Source of the DNA: Daphnia pulex
Lineage: Eukaryota > Arthropoda > Branchiopoda > Diplostraca > Daphniidae
Length of the DNA: 64,000 bases
Direction: 5' to 3'
Assembly (NCBI RefSeq): GCF_021134715.1
Contig: NC_060018.1
Span: forward strand, 8,821,501-8,885,500
Program-made: the position numbers and the translations under genes
The notes under the pieces: model-generated
The model's database searches: none
Told to the model about the DNA's origin: nothing
The model's input: the letters and a program-made list of their open reading frames with translations, nothing else
Part shown: positions 14,163 to 27,308 of the stretch, one piece after another
Layout of the letters: every line of letters begins with the position of its first letter
Numbering within the stretch: the stretch's first letter is position 1

Positions 14163-14529
14163 ACTCCCCTGGTGTATGGCTCTGATGGATCTCGACACGG
14201 AAGAAACACGATATAGCTATGTACCACCAGCCAGAGAGATATTTGGTGTATGAAAAGCATGGCAGAATCCAACGGAACAAGACTTGTAACAACAATAATA
14301 TCCCAGCACTCCGTTATCTGCACAGCTGACCCAGTGACATTGGGATTCCCGAGACTTTTGGAGACACGAAAATGGCCCCGGCTGACTGGACTGCTGTCCG
14401 TTTCGTGGTCGAAAAAGAAAAAAATTACCATCACTGCTGGCCAGCGGGTTCTCGAGAGCTCTGATGATGGGGGAATGTGGTGTATAACAGTAAGAAAGCA
14501 AAGGCCCCAAAGGACCCCAGCAATATAAT

Positions 14530-14537
<8 letters not shown>

Positions 14538-14560
<23 letters not shown>

Positions 14561-14644
14561 CGGGCCACTGTGTACGTTACTAATTGGGCCGGCGCTTGAG
14601 AGTCAAGGTCTTCTTCTCTCCTCCAACCCCCCCCCCCCCCCCCC
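14538..14644. repeat. (AG)n run and 18-base C tract
   Basis: An AG run at 14538-14558, followed at 14627-14644 by an uninterrupted run of 18 C. The C tract is one of several G/C homopolymers of 14 or more in the window. Confidence 0.9.
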
Positions 14645-17016
14645 ACTTGTTCTTCTTTCGCCCGCTCAACTGACTCTCCCTCTCTCCGGGCGACGGGCCA
14701 GATGAGAGAGATGTTCACGTTGAATCAAGCCGGGAGGGGTTTGCGTGAAACCGTTCACCGAATGCATTAAAGGCAAGATCAAGATGTTGGAAATTGCAGG
14801 GCCCGAGGAGATGGCAGCCGAGTGGAGATAAAACAACAAAAACAACTACACAACAAGAACACGGTATCATCTCTGGCCCGCATCAATTTTCATTTTTTTC
14901 TTTTTCCTTCTTGTCGGCCAGCAGCCAGTGTGGATGAGAGCAGTTGGAGAGCCGACAAACGATACAGCACAACACCATCCACTACACCATTTTCAAGTTC
15001 CAACAGCAATTTTCATTCCCTCTCTCTCTCATTCTCTCTTCCTCTCGTGTTATTCAGCCTAGTCGTTTTGAAAACCCCGCGCCATAGTTCTAGAGAGGCC
15101 TCTAGGGCCTATACGGATGAAATATAGCTCTTCATCCGCACAAGAGGTATAAATATACACCTGACACCTTTTATCTCTCCCGAGCTGTGATGGCCGGCCG
15201 AGGCTGCTGCTGCAGTTGGCCCTTGGCGGAATACCATTTACACCTCCTTTTTTTTAATACACATACAGGGGGTTGAAATTCTTCTGAAACGAAACAACCC
15301 AAGACGAAAATGTTTGTGTAAAAGTATCAAAATATCAAAAACGAGAAACAGGTCAATCTGAGTGGCTTTTTTTGATTTTTCACCTGTTTTTATGATTATT
15401 TTTTTTTTTCATGGGCCTTTTGATTAATATGCAGTGCACCTTCCAAAGGTGTCAAACATCACAAAAGACACTTTGTGTCGCTACACATTGCCGCCGTTCT
15501 TCTTCCTTATTTTTTTTTTTGTAAAGAAGAACTTTAAATCGTCAAAAAAGAATGTGGTAAAAAATTTAAAAAAAGTGTATTTTTGATTGACGCGGGAGAT
15601 GATAACTCAATCAGTGCGCACAACCAGATGCCAAAGAGTTTACGAAGCGGGAAATTGTTTCGGGAAGTTAGTAGCACTGCCTGTTTTTCTTTTCCCTCTC
15701 TCTCTATCTTTTTTCTTTTACGACTTGGCTGTTTGGAGAAGAGCAACAACAATTTTATGTAGATTTCTTCTTCTTCTTTTTAACGATTCGAACGAGTTTG
15801 AGGTCGGCCGAAATTATAAACCTATTTCGGGGTAGGAAATTTTGTTTCTTTTTTTCAGGCGGGTAGAAAATAAGAAGCGCACACGAGTTACGAGTGAGTC
15901 ATCAAAACCTGCGCAACTGTAAACATCGTAAAAGAGAACAACAAGACGAACAAGACGAAGACGAAGAAGAATAAAAGAACCAGTTGAATAGAGAAGCGAC
16001 CCATACCATCTATTTGTTGTATAAGGTCATTACCCAAGCTGCTAGATTGAGTGTCTTTTTCTTTCTTTTTTAATTGTTTCACTCTATGGGTCTAACATAT
16101 CCAGGGGCACTCCCTATTTATTCTCGTATACATCGCAATTAAAGCGCGTCCCAGCTATACTAGCTCTTAAACTCTGTGGTGTTATTTGACTCTGGTGTAT
16201 ATCTTTATTGTTTATCCGCGTCTAATCCTTTCGGAAGGGGAACCAAAATCAAACGAGGAGACCGTATAACCCTTGTCGGTAAACAAGCCAATCGATTGAC
16301 GTGTGCAATTGGTTTTTTACCCTCCTCTTTTATGTTTAGTCGGTACCTTATTGAAGTTTGTAAAAAAAAAGGGGAACAAAAAAATCACACGGCCCGTCGT
16401 CTCAACGCTTTTCGGCTGTCCGTTTTTATAACAACCCATCGGGCTGGAGGAGATGAGGGCGAGCGCACCCAGGTATAAATGAAACGAGAGTCAGTCAACC
16501 TGTGCAGCAGCAGCCCGTCAGGTTTGTAGTAGCGGCCAGCGATATGGTCACCGGTGTCAAAGACAGATAGATATAGATATTATATACCTGCTGGAACACA
16601 TTCTCTCTCTCTCTCTCTCTTAAGTTTTTCCTCCTCCACTCTCTGCTGGTCGATCAATTGGGTCCATAAGGAAGAAGGGGAGGGAGGTATTAGGTTAAGG
16701 TAGTCAGAGGGTAGGAGGAGCTCTCCTCCATTTCTTCTTCTTCTTCCCTGTGTCGACCCACAAAAGAAGGAAGAAAAAAGAAAGAAAAGAAATGGGGAGA
16801 AAAATAAAGGTAAAATGTCCATGTAACAGGTATAACACGAGGTGTATAATTTCTCTCTCCTCCTTCTTCTTCTTCTTCTTTCCTTCTCTCTCTCTCTTCT
16901 CCCAATGTTCCGCTTGCTCCTGGCTATTTGGGCCTCCTCGACATACCTGAGCTCCTGAAACAAAAACAGAGATAGAAAAAGACGAGGCCCCTCTCCTTAT
17001 TGCTGGCCGAGAGACT

Positions 17017-17036
17017 CATCCATCCATCCATCCATC
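17017..17036. repeat. (CATC)5 microsatellite
   Basis: Five perfect copies of the tetramer CATC. Confidence 0.9.
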
Positions 17037-18812
17037 TTTTCCTTGTTTCTCCTTTCTCCTCACTCTCTCCCCCTCCCGTGTCCAACCGTGAAAAATGCGT
17101 ATAAAAGCCAATTGCCTCCGCATCTTCTTCTTATTTTAACTTCGAAGAACCTTTTTCTTTTTCTTTTTCTTTTTTTTTCATTTGATCCCTTGTGTTTCTT
17201 CATCTCCTTCTTCTCTGCCCGGGCGCTAAAGGGAGGCTGTCTCATTTCAAATAGATGGATAGTAGACAGAAAATAAGAAGAAGGCGGCGTACCAATAATT
17301 TTTTCTCTCCTTCTCGTCTCCCTTCTTTTACCTACAAATGTGCATAATTGGCGGGGCTTGGAGGGCAGCGTGCCCATTGACACGGTCCGGTAATAAAGTC
17401 AGGTGCGCTCACACAACACCACTATATCACTCTCACACACAAACACTCAGTCCCATTCTCAAAGAATATTTCCTCCTGCTGAATTCCATTCGGCGCTGTA
17501 GGCACACATCAAAGATCGCCTCCGCAGTCCTTGTCCAGTGTCTCACTGGCAACGAGATCGAGTGTCTGTAAATCGTTTGATGATCGACGATTTCTTTTCA
17601 ACTATTTCTTCTTCTTCTTCTCTCCTCCCTCCTCCTTCCCTTTTACGAATTTTTGGGCGTCGAGAAGTTCAGCCAACTGTGAAGTGTCGGTGAATCTTTT
17701 GGTGTCGCTGCAGCAGGCGAATCTAATCAGCGACTTACATTCATTAACGGGCGAAAGAGAGAAAGAGAGAGGGAGACGAGAGTGTGACGAGGAAGTAAGG
17801 GGGGAAAAAAGACGAGACATTGATAGACGGAATCAATCGTAGCTAGGTTATAGAAAATACACGGTGAGATGGAGAGAGTCAGACGCTAGTCGACTCGCGA
17901 GTCTATCTAGCCCCAATAATAAAAAAGTAAGAAAGTTGCCGAGAACGGATTGCCGATGTCGTGCGTCACGACACGAACAATTCAGCTGGTGTCCGCTGCT
18001 TTTGTTTGTTTCTTCTTTGCTGGAAGATGCATCAGCTAGTCTCTCTTCTTTTTTCCTCCTTCCTCGTCGTCTATACACGCGCGAGTTTACCTAGGAGAAA
18101 CAAGGCCGGACGAATGGATGGATGGAGATGGCCACATTCATCTAACGGGACTGGGCCATCCGCCGAATATTAATTCGCTAACGGTAACAAACACGCGTTG
18201 CAAATTAGATCCGCTTCGACGAAGCTCTGCTGTTCGAAAAGACAAGTCAGTCCAGCTCGGCAGCCGCCCGTCCCCTGGCACTGTCTCTGTCCGTCGTCTT
18301 GTATAAATAAGCAAACAAATGATTCGGGACGCTTGCCATCCCAGCCGATTCGCTTTTTCTTCTCTCCGTGTGTCCGCTGTCCATCCTGTTTATTACTGAC
18401 ACGGACCAAAAAAAGAAAAAAAAAAAAAAAGGGAAGAACATTTTCGGTCCGTCCAAAAGTGTCGGAGGACGCCACGCGGCGCGCCACACCGAACGCCGTA
18501 AAAGAAGAAGAAGAAGAAAAAGAAGAAAAACCAACGAATTTATTTAAGGGACTTTATTTTTTCCTTTTTTCCACTCTTGTGTTGTCGAGATGATGCTATT
18601 ATGCATGCAGACACACAACAACCTTTCCCATCGCAAACGGGCAATACAAGTTGTACAATATGTTCCTCCGCTCTCTGGGTCCGCTTTCTGGGTCCTCGTC
18701 GTCGTCCGTCCACGGTATAAATATTATAATAATATTCTATATGTATACGTAGATATATACATAGTGACTGTATCTATAAAAATCTTGAGCGTCTAGCCGT
18801 TTCAAACCGGGT

Positions 18813-18860
18813 AGAAAGAAAGAAAGAAAAAGAAAGAAAGAAAGAAAGAAAAGAAAGAAG
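18813..18860. repeat. (AAAG)n microsatellite
   Basis: An AAAG tetranucleotide array with small A insertions. Confidence 0.85.
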
Positions 18861-20600
18861 AAGAGGAAGAAGTGTGAATGGCCCTATTGAATATGGCCCG
18901 CGTGTTAAGTATGGTAATCGACTGTTTGGGCTGCGGAATGTCTTCATCACCTCCCCTCATTCCCGTCTGCTGGCCGCGTACAGAAGAAGAAGAAGAAAAA
19001 AGTCGTACACCTTTCCCTCTCTTTTTTTTTCTTCTCCATTTTCTTGAATAATTAAGGTTGTTACGTCTCTTACTTTCGCGGTTGACGACTTCATTCCCGA
19101 CCGGACCGCAAGGTTTTCTCGATCTACAGCTTGGCCCTTTTATTATTAAACACAACGACAGCCAACAACAAAAAAGAAGAAAAAACACAAATAAAAGAAG
19201 AAGAAAAAAGGAAAAGAAAAATATTTTGGGTTTTTTTCTTCTTTATTTTTCCTATTATTCTATCCTCCTTTTTTTTCCACGGAGAAAGTTCCCGATTGGA
19301 ATCTTGGAGCGTGAACGAGATGTGGGTGAGGCACGCTAGGCACACACACCGAGAGGCCCACTATAGCAGCCACACAGTATAGACTCTATACGTCTGTTGT
19401 CGTTGAGGTTTTGATCTTTTGATGGATGGTCCGCTCTGTTTACCTTGATGATGTCGCTTCTTTTTTTTCTCTTCCTTTTTTCTTTCTTTTTTCCTCCTCC
19501 TTCTTTTTTGTTTGTTCGTATTTGTCAAAAGCCCACGTAGAGAGTGACCGTGATGTGGTTTTGGTTTGTCCCCTCAAACCAGCAGCAACCAAGATGGCGT
19601 TGGGCGATCGCATTTCAACCCTCTCTTTTCCTGGTTTTATACGTGTCTGTGTGGGTAACTTGATATCATCGTTTCGCTCTCTCTCTATCAAAACCAACAG
19701 ACACTTCCTCTTCCACAAGACACGCCTCCACCCCCGACACCCCCCCCCCCCTCAACCTACGCTGTGTGTTATAACCCCCATTTTTTTCTCTCTTCATTTC
19801 ACAAAAATATGATGAGAAAAGGAAAACAACCCAAAAATCAAAAGGTTTTCTCTTGGCCGGCTCAATTGTGTACTTCATGCGAAGAAGAAAAACGACGGAT
19901 GGACCTACATGAGCAATTGAAAAAAAAAAATTGAGTTTTCCCACACGATTGCATCGCACGGTGCCAGCGATGACGAGCGGCTTTGCTCTGGTCGAGGATT
20001 TAGAAAGATAATGGCCGAAATTGGCGGTCGTAAAAGACACCGAATGTAAACAATTCGTTTCCCCCAGTTTTTTTTTTTTTTTAGAGAGAGAGAGAGAGAG
20101 AAAGAGAAAAAGACTTTGGGATGATGATGAGAAAGAACTTTTTGAAGAATTGAGTACGACATTTATTCATGGCACTTGTTTTATTCTTCACGTTTACGTG
20201 TACGTGTGAGAGTGTTTGTGTGTTTGTTCTGGGCGGAGGGGAGTGTCCACCTGCGTGAGCCTGCCGGCCTTGTAACCTTCAGCCGATTGCAGGCCAGTTT
20301 TCTTTTTCGAGTAGTACAGAAAACACAAAGCAAGAGAAGTTGTACACATCACGGCCGTTTTCCACACCTTTTTAACTTTTTGTCTTGGCTGACAAACGGG
20401 CGAACGTATCAAAGTTGAAACCCTGGAGGATTGAGTATTTTTCCTCCACTTGGTTTTTCTCGCTTTGAATTTGATTGGATGTGATAGACTCACGAAAGAG
20501 AGTCAAAAGTCGACGAGGAATCAAATGAGAGAAAAAAGAAACAAAAGAAGACGGGAGAGAGAGAGCGGGGCCAGCAGGTGAGATGCGCACGAGAGAAAAA

Positions 20601-23114
20601 AGGCGACGGACCAACATCAATCATGAATTTGTAACAAGGAGACAACCTTATAACGGTACACACGCGCTGGTGTGCCTGTGCCCACGCCACCGTGGCATAT
20701 ACGAGGAAATCCAAATAGATAAAACAGGAGACGACCAGCCTCTCTCTCTCACTTTAGATATCCCATTCCAAACCACAGGAGATATCAGAAAAGAAGAAAA
20801 AAAGAAAATTAAGGTCGGACAACAACAAAAAAAAAGGGTCGAAACAGGTAACTCAATCGACCGCGCTTCATTAGTCCCAACGTTAAAATTTCAAAAAAAT
20901 CCAATAAATAATGAACGAAAAAGTCTCTTTAAAAAAAAACAAAAATCGTTTGGACTTTTTTTCTTTTTAAATACAAAATGCAGAGATTCCCTTTTGTTTT
21001 GCTTATTTCATCCCTGTCGGCCTTATAACTTCTAATCAAACCCAACAAACTGCCTAGACGCGGTGCCGGCACGATTTTCCGTCCCGATGATATCGCAGGT
21101 ATTTAACAGTAACGAGAGAGACTCACCTTTGAATCGGAATTATGAAGAGTCTGGACGAGATGATGGTGGTAGTTGTTGTATAATATTGCCGGTGTCTTGC
21201 CCTTCCTTAAAATTCACGGTGCACAACACGGCCACACTCTCACACTAAAAAACACACACGCCGGAACCAAACGAAAAACAAAACAAAAAAAAAAACGAAC
21301 TTTTTTCAATCCCGAACGGGCCAGTCATCGACTATTGGCATGGTCGAACCACATAAGCGGTAAAAATCTTGGCGAGAAACAAATTTCAATAAAAAGAAAC
21401 AGAACGGTTGAAAAAAACAGAGTCACACTCCTTGTGCGAATGTTTTATCGATGGAAAGAACTCACGGATTGATCGACAACTTTCAGACGAACCAATTGAC
21501 AATGTCCGAAAAATCGTAATAACTTTTTGTTGTGTTGGTCAAAATGATTGTTGTGTAACTTGGTAAAATGTCAGAGAGAGAATAAAAGAGGGATGGCACG
21601 AGATAGAAGTTATAGACACGACCCTCACTCGACAACGGCTCGGTGCCGACTGACTGTTCCAGGCTAGCCGTGCTCGGTCAATAGTAAAACCCACTACTAG
21701 ACTAAAGCGAGAGGAAAAGAGCGCACCAGCAGTATAGGAGAGTCTCTCTCTCTCTACTGAAGCCCCGCAGCAGCCAGATGAGTGTGTGTGTGTGTGTGCT
21801 TTGGCTAGGTTAAAAAGCCCGTACACTAAATTCTAAAAGACTAGTGCAAGGACGGAGTGCATGGCCAAAAGCTATACTACTGCTATAAGGCGGTGCCAAA
21901 AACGATCGTCTTTTTCCTATCGCTCTATGTGACAATTCTCTCGTTCTCGGTGCGGAAGACAATAAGCCGATTGCTATCCGTTCTGACAGCATCGGTTTTC
22001 TATATCTCCTTGTTTTTTGTTTCCTTCTTCTTCTTTTTATCCAGCAGTGGGTGTTTCTTTGCCCGTTTTACCTTTTTTGTCTTCCAATTTTCAAAGTACA
22101 AAATGGTTGGCAAATGGAATAAGCTGCACAGCCAACAACAAAAAAAGGTTCCGTCAAAGAAAAAAACAAACAGAACCGATCATCTTTTTTTTCATTTTTC
22201 CAGCATTTTTCATTTTTTAACCGGATTTAACGCACTTCTTCTTCTTCTTCTTCCGCTCTCCTATTCACATACATATTATAATCATCTTGTCCATCTCTCG
22301 CTTGGATTATCACAATCGGAGTGGGAATCGCTCGATCGACAAACACCGGCAGATACCACCGCGCATACCGCCAGCTAAATACGACCATTCAACCAATTTG
22401 TATATCCTGTGAAAAAAAAAAGATTTGTATACATATGTACATTTGCAGTCTCTAGCTGTCTCTCTATCTCGTCTCTATTTATCTCCAGACCATCTACTTG
22501 TTCAGATCTGTGCTGGCTTTTGCGGTTGAGGAAACGCGCACGCCATGGCTGGCTTTAATTCTCTTCTCTCTTCCTCCTTTTTTCTGAAATAAAACAAAAT
22601 AGATAATAACCGGAAACTTTGGCGGATTAATAATAGGTCGCCCGAGTGTTTGTGTGTGTACCATCCGCACCGTCAGCACAAGTTTTTATTTTTTGTTTGT
22701 GGGGGAGGAGCTTTTTTAATGACACGCTGCTCTGGCGATTTGACACACGCACTGAGATGGAAGATTTGTTTAAAAATGAATTTTTTTTTTTAAATTTCCA
22801 TTTGAAATATTTTTATTTCTTTTCTCCCAAAAAAACCTATCCACTTACCCCTATACGCTAGAGAACTATACCAGCAGAGAGGATTTATTAGTTTGTTGAT
22901 CCGCCACCGCTGTTCCAGTCGAAGATAATACAAGGTGGAAACCCTCACCCCATCAAAAGAGGAGAGATGGATGATAGCAGCTCCGAAAGAAAAAAGGAAA
23001 AAAATGTAGTATGTAGTACCGTTGCTTGCTGCTGCTGCCGTGAAGCCGTTGCCATTTCACAGAAAAGGGAGGTCCTGCAGCACCCGAAGAAGAGTCGAGT
23101 TTTATAATACAAGC

Positions 23115-23151
<37 letters not shown>

Positions 23152-24866
23152 AAATAGCCGTGACGCAAAGAGGCTAAAGAACGGCAGCATATGTCGTCCG
23201 CGGACGCCGTTGTATACATACATTATTATGTAGACGCAACTTTCCATCTTCCAGCAGCCGGGGTTGGCCAGCGCCAGCTATAGACGTTTTAGTCTTTCGG
23301 AGCGAGAGTTAGGCCAAAATAAATAAGAAAACAAAACAAAACCTCTGTTCCCCCCCTCCCGGAAAAAAAGTAAGCGAGGGAAAAGTTGAGTCTAAATGTT
23401 TCAAACCAACGTTTAGTTTATTGAGTGGTCGTATAGAGTTGGAGTTGCCATTGTTTATCTATTAGAGGATTATTACCGGCAGGGCATATCACGTACTACA
23501 CAAGCGGCAAGTAAGGCATGAAATATACTTTGGGGTTTATTCCCGGATATATACATAGAATGAGAAATAGTTCCAACTAATGTAGACGCAATAGAAACTG
23601 AGAGATAGCAATAGGATGTGAGTTTGGTGGCTATTATTTGCATTGACGCAAGGGCAGTAGGATCGGCAGCAACTAGCGGGATGTACATAAAGTTTGAGTC
23701 GAGTTTTGCCAAACTCAACTTGCCTTGTAGACTGAGCGTACTGAAGTAGAAAGTATACACACATACATGTATGTATATATACGTACTGTGCTGTACATAC
23801 AGCCGGTGGAAGAGGAGGATAGAGCGAGTGAACGTCCGCATCAGCTGATGGAAACTCATTACCCACCCGTCTCTGCTCACTACACTCAAGTGTCGGTACT
23901 TTTTAATGAATGTCTCCTTTACTGCGTATACACAACGTATGCAATAGTAGTGGCATGGGAGACATACGTGCCACGGGATGTGTGGAACTAGAGTAGTTGG
24001 CGGCTCACAACTTGAACGGAAAATACAAAATAAGGAAAGAGAAAACCTTTTTTTTTTTTGCTTCAGAAACTAACGACGAAAAAACGAAGACGCAAAATAT
24101 TTTAATTGACATGTTATACATCCAGAACACGAGAAGAACGTCTAAGAAACACAATATCCGGTGCAGCAGCACACACACCTGTCCGTGACAATCTCTAGCA
24201 ATAGCTATTTTTCTTATAATTCTAATTATTTCGATTTTTAGAAAAACTTCCTGGAACAATTTTTTATTTCTTTTTGTTTGAGAGAACTAGGAGACCCTTA
24301 TAGCAGCCCTGACCCTTTAACTACACTGTTAAAGCTGTTGGGCTATATGTGCATAGTGACCCGCCTCCTGGCCCGCCTCTTCCTTCTATAAGGCCAGGGC
24401 ATCCGTCTCTGTTCCCCCCGCAGAATCAGAATAATAGGTAAACATTTCCCGTTGGCTTTTTTTTAAGGAGGCTGTTTCTATCTACGTCAAGATATCAATG
24501 ATCAGCCTCCTATGGGGATATTGTGTGTCGCTATATAATTCGCCTCCCGTTTGCTGCTCGTGCACTGATGCCGTGTGTGTGTGTGTGTGTCCCATTCTAA
24601 TCTTGATCGAGTGTAACATTTGATTAGAACCCATTTGTATATCGTCGGAGCAAAGACATTGAACACCTCCAACCAGCAACTCCAGCTCGTCTGTTTCACC
24701 TGTTGGTTCTCCTACTTAGTTCAACAGCTCTTCTTTTACCTACATAATCTCTCGCCTATTCGTTGGCGTACCTGATGACTTTTGCCAACGGGGTAGCATG
24801 CAGTGTAAGTAGCTACAGCTGACTCGCAAAACGGTTTAGGCTTATTTTTGTTATAAAAGGAGCTAC
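20601..24866. other. Gene-free, simple-repeat-rich DNA (block 5)
   Basis: No supportable gene up to the retrotransposon target site at 24867. It contains GT runs at 21782-21798 and 24573-24590 and several A or T runs. The ORFs around 23473-23889 (minus) have fairly normal composition but no motif and no consistent exon partners. Confidence 0.6.
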
Positions 24867-24878
24867 AAGGTAGCAAAC
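24867..24878 (+). repeat. Target site duplication, 5' copy
   Basis: A 12-base word ending in TAGCAAAC lies directly before the first base of the non-LTR element. It is repeated exactly at 31263-31274, directly at the end of the poly(A) tail. A one- or two-base ambiguity exists at the A-rich side. Exact duplications of this kind are the signature of target-primed reverse transcription. Confidence 0.9.
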
Positions 24879-25842
24879 AACGGATCGTCCGTCGTCTGCT
24901 ACAGCCTCGACGTGTTGTGATTTTGTGCTCCCGATTTTTTGGATATTTGTGCTTTTTCTGGTTTGTTTTCAACAGTAGTTTTGGATTTATCTCGTTTGCG
25001 AGTGAATCTGGACTCTGCAGATTATCTTTTTTCTATATTTCTCATCTTCTTTTTCTATCCTTTTCGCGTTTGTTTCTTCGATCTACTGTCTGTGTATAAA
25101 ATTCCCCCCCCCCTTCCAGCTGATCTGTCAGTGGCCTGACGGATCAGTTTCTCTTTTCAGTTTTTGTTTTCTTTTCTTTTCTTTTCTTCTCTCTTTGTAT
25201 CACACCTTTCTGCTGCCTTCATATTTTTTTCTACGTCTTATTATTTCTTCTACTTATATCAGTTGGCTTAATTGTGTTTTTTTTTTCTCTCCCAATTAGT
25301 AGACTCTCTTGTGCTCGTTCATCAGTTATAAAGGAAATCAAACAGGGTTATAACCCTGTGTCAATCGTAAGTTGCGAAGTTCTATTTTCAAATTTTTTAA
25401 AACAGGAAGTGTGTGGTGAAATTCCACCCCGTCCGGTCTGGTTCTAAGCATAACTGGAAAAGGCTTGGTCCCCTAGTTTATTGCTCTATAGAGCTAAGAT
25501 CCCCGGTGATCTTGCTCCTCCTCCCTGAGCGAGTGGCAAGGCCAGCTTCTCAATCCGTTCTCGTGTCGTGGGCTTCTGAGGGAGCGCCGGAAACCTTCTG
25601 GTGGAGACCTTGGGGGGATTGAGTACTGGGCACTCTGCTCACGCTTGGTTTGAGGGGTGAGGGAACTGGGGGTAGTTTTAATTCTCTTCGACGCCGTACT
25701 CGTCTTGCCTGTCCCTCCCAGTGTCGAAGAGGATCGTCCATCTCTTTCGTTCTCTTCTTTCTCGTTTTTTGTTTCCCTTTTTTTTTATAAGGGCCCTGAT
25801 CTTAATTGCTAGCCACTAACTTTATCCACTTCCCTAAGAGTG
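24879..25842 (+). promoter_or_regulatory. 5' UTR / internal promoter region of the non-LTR element
   Basis: The 964-bp leader runs from the target site junction to the ORF1 ATG. It has two strong inverted repeats, a 28-nt hairpin at 25120-25147 and an 18-bp perfect palindrome at 25342-25359, plus T-rich and C-rich tracts. Elements of this group carry an internal promoter near their first base (family knowledge). I cannot place the transcription start more exactly. Confidence 0.6.
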
Positions 25843-27306
25843 ATGGGAGATGACGATGATGATCCAGGCGGAGATACCTCCGTCTGGGGCCATACTTCCC
25901 TTGCTCTCAGTATCAACACCCCGTCTCAAAGTCAAACTATCTCTTGCAAATCTTGCGCTCTTCCGTTTGCCCCGATTGACTCGAGATACAAATATTGCGT
26001 GGATTGTAAAGCCGCAATGTTGTTAAAACCGAAAGCGGCCGGGACAAAGAGGGATAGCTCTGCAGCTCAGTTTTCCCTCCAAGAGACAAATTTGTCCAAA
26101 CAGCAGAAAGATGATAAGGATGATAATTTTCCTTTCCTATTTGATAAAGCGTTCGGAATGGACGTTGATTCATTCCTTGATCTCGACGCAGCAGAGCAGA
26201 CGCTAAAATTGAAATCCTTGTTTGCCAAATTGGAAGAAGAAGCAGTCGGTGTCAAATCAGAAAAGTCTCTAATGACAAAAAAAATCGAGAAGCTGGAGAA
26301 AGCAATCGAAAATAGAGCCTCCCTCCAAAGCGAACTTAACCTAGCAAAAAAAGATCTTTTAACGGCCAAACTATCTCTTGCTGACAAAGACATCCGGCTT
26401 TTTGAGCTGCAATCGTCTGTCAAATCAGCTAGGACTCCGTCTTTGATCAAACCCCATCCAGCTTCAAACCCTCCAACTAGCAATCCCTCGGCTCCGAAAA
26501 ATACCCGCCTGTATGCGGAGGTACCTAAAAAACCCGTTTTGATCGCTCATGTAGGAGGTAGCGACCGCCTGCCGATGAGCGAAATTTCGAACGACAAAAT
26601 CGACAAGTTATTTGACCTTGATGGTGACGGTCCAGTTGTCCAAAACATAAAGAAAATCGATGGACGAGTAATTTTGTCTTTTTTAGACGTGGCCTCTCGT
26701 GACAAAGCCCAAGATCTCTTCAACAATAACTCAGCCCAAAATGTGTTTCGTTCTGTATCGGTCCCTCAAAAACAGTTTCCTGCTCTGGTCAGGTTTCGAG
26801 AGTTACAGGGAATCTCCCATCTAAAAGGCACTGAAAATAAGGCTGCTCGAGTTGCGCAAGAGAACGCTCTTAATCGTAGGCTTGTTGAACAAAATCCTGG
26901 CCTAAGGGGTCACTTACAGTCTGTGCGGGTTCTACACCAACGCCCAAACAGTAACTCTTTCCTTGTCCGAATTGCTTTCTCCTCCAAGCCCTTCTGTGAG
27001 CATCTGATCAAAAGTGGTAGAATCCTCCTGGATGGCGTTACTCATGCGGTTGTCGAGTCTGACCCAAGAAAAGAGGTGCGGCACTGCTCAAAGTGCCAAA
27101 AGTATGGACATATCCATCATTTTTGTAATTCCCCTATCTTAGTCTGTGGGAAATGCTCACAGAACCACGCGACTCATTCCTGTACATCATTCCCTAAAGA
27201 CTTCAAATGTGCGAATTGTCAGCAAAACCACCAAGTTGGATCTATCGCTTGTCCTGCTCTGGCCAAAGCCGTAGCTCAATACCTCGACTACATTTCCACC
27301 GAGTGA
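25843..27306 (+). CDS. ORF1, gag-like nucleic-acid-binding protein of the non-LTR element
   Basis: It encodes 487 aa from the ATG at 25843; the codon at 25840 is GTG, so the ATG is preferred. An acidic N-terminus (Asp run at residues 3-7) is followed by a CX2C-X13-CX2C metal-binding pair at residues 35-55. A helical, probably coiled-coil Lys/Glu/Leu-rich segment spans roughly residues 115-190. A middle region lies ahead of the knuckles, and three consecutive zinc knuckles run from about residue 415 to 475 (one CX2CX4HX4C and two variant spacings). In this family such proteins coat the element RNA and act as chaperones in the ribonucleoprotein particle. The stop at 27304-27306 lies two bases before the ORF2 ATG. 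No frameshift or internal stop is seen. Confidence 0.9.
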   Translation: MGDDDDDPGGDTSVWGHTSLALSINTPSQSQTISCKSCALPFAPIDSRYKYCVDCKAAMLLKPKAAGTKRDSSAAQFSLQETNLSKQQKDDKDDNFPFLFDKAFGMDVDSFLDLDAAEQTLKLKSLFAKLEEEAVGVKSEKSLMTKKIEKLEKAIENRASLQSELNLAKKDLLTAKLSLADKDIRLFELQSSVKSARTPSLIKPHPASNPPTSNPSAPKNTRLYAEVPKKPVLIAHVGGSDRLPMSEISNDKIDKLFDLDGDGPVVQNIKKIDGRVILSFLDVASRDKAQDLFNNNSAQNVFRSVSVPQKQFPALVRFRELQGISHLKGTENKAARVAQENALNRRLVEQNPGLRGHLQSVRVLHQRPNSNSFLVRIAFSSKPFCEHLIKSGRILLDGVTHAVVESDPRKEVRHCSKCQKYGHIHHFCNSPILVCGKCSQNHATHSCTSFPKDFKCANCQQNHQVGSIACPALAKAVAQYLDYISTE

Positions 27307-27308
27307 AT

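Larger units (their letters stand above)
10901..16500. other. Gene-free, simple-repeat-rich DNA (block 3)
   Basis: No recognisable gene. ORFs up to 171 codons (11368-11883, plus) carry Phe/Lys/Ser low-complexity runs and no family motif. One plus-strand ORF (14250-14528) has ordinary composition but no motif, intron or neighbour to support it. Confidence 0.65.
16501..20600. other. Gene-free, simple-repeat-rich DNA (block 4)
   Basis: No recognisable gene. It contains a TC run (16602-16620), (CATC)5 at 17017-17036 and an AAAG-type array at about 18813-18860. ORFs here are short and Ser/Leu/Phe/Lys rich. Confidence 0.65.

Noticed and set aside
24296..24352. Imperfect hairpin resembling a pre-miRNA
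   Set aside because: The arms pair in only two short blocks (7 and 5 bp) with a 5x5 internal loop; too weak without small-RNA data.
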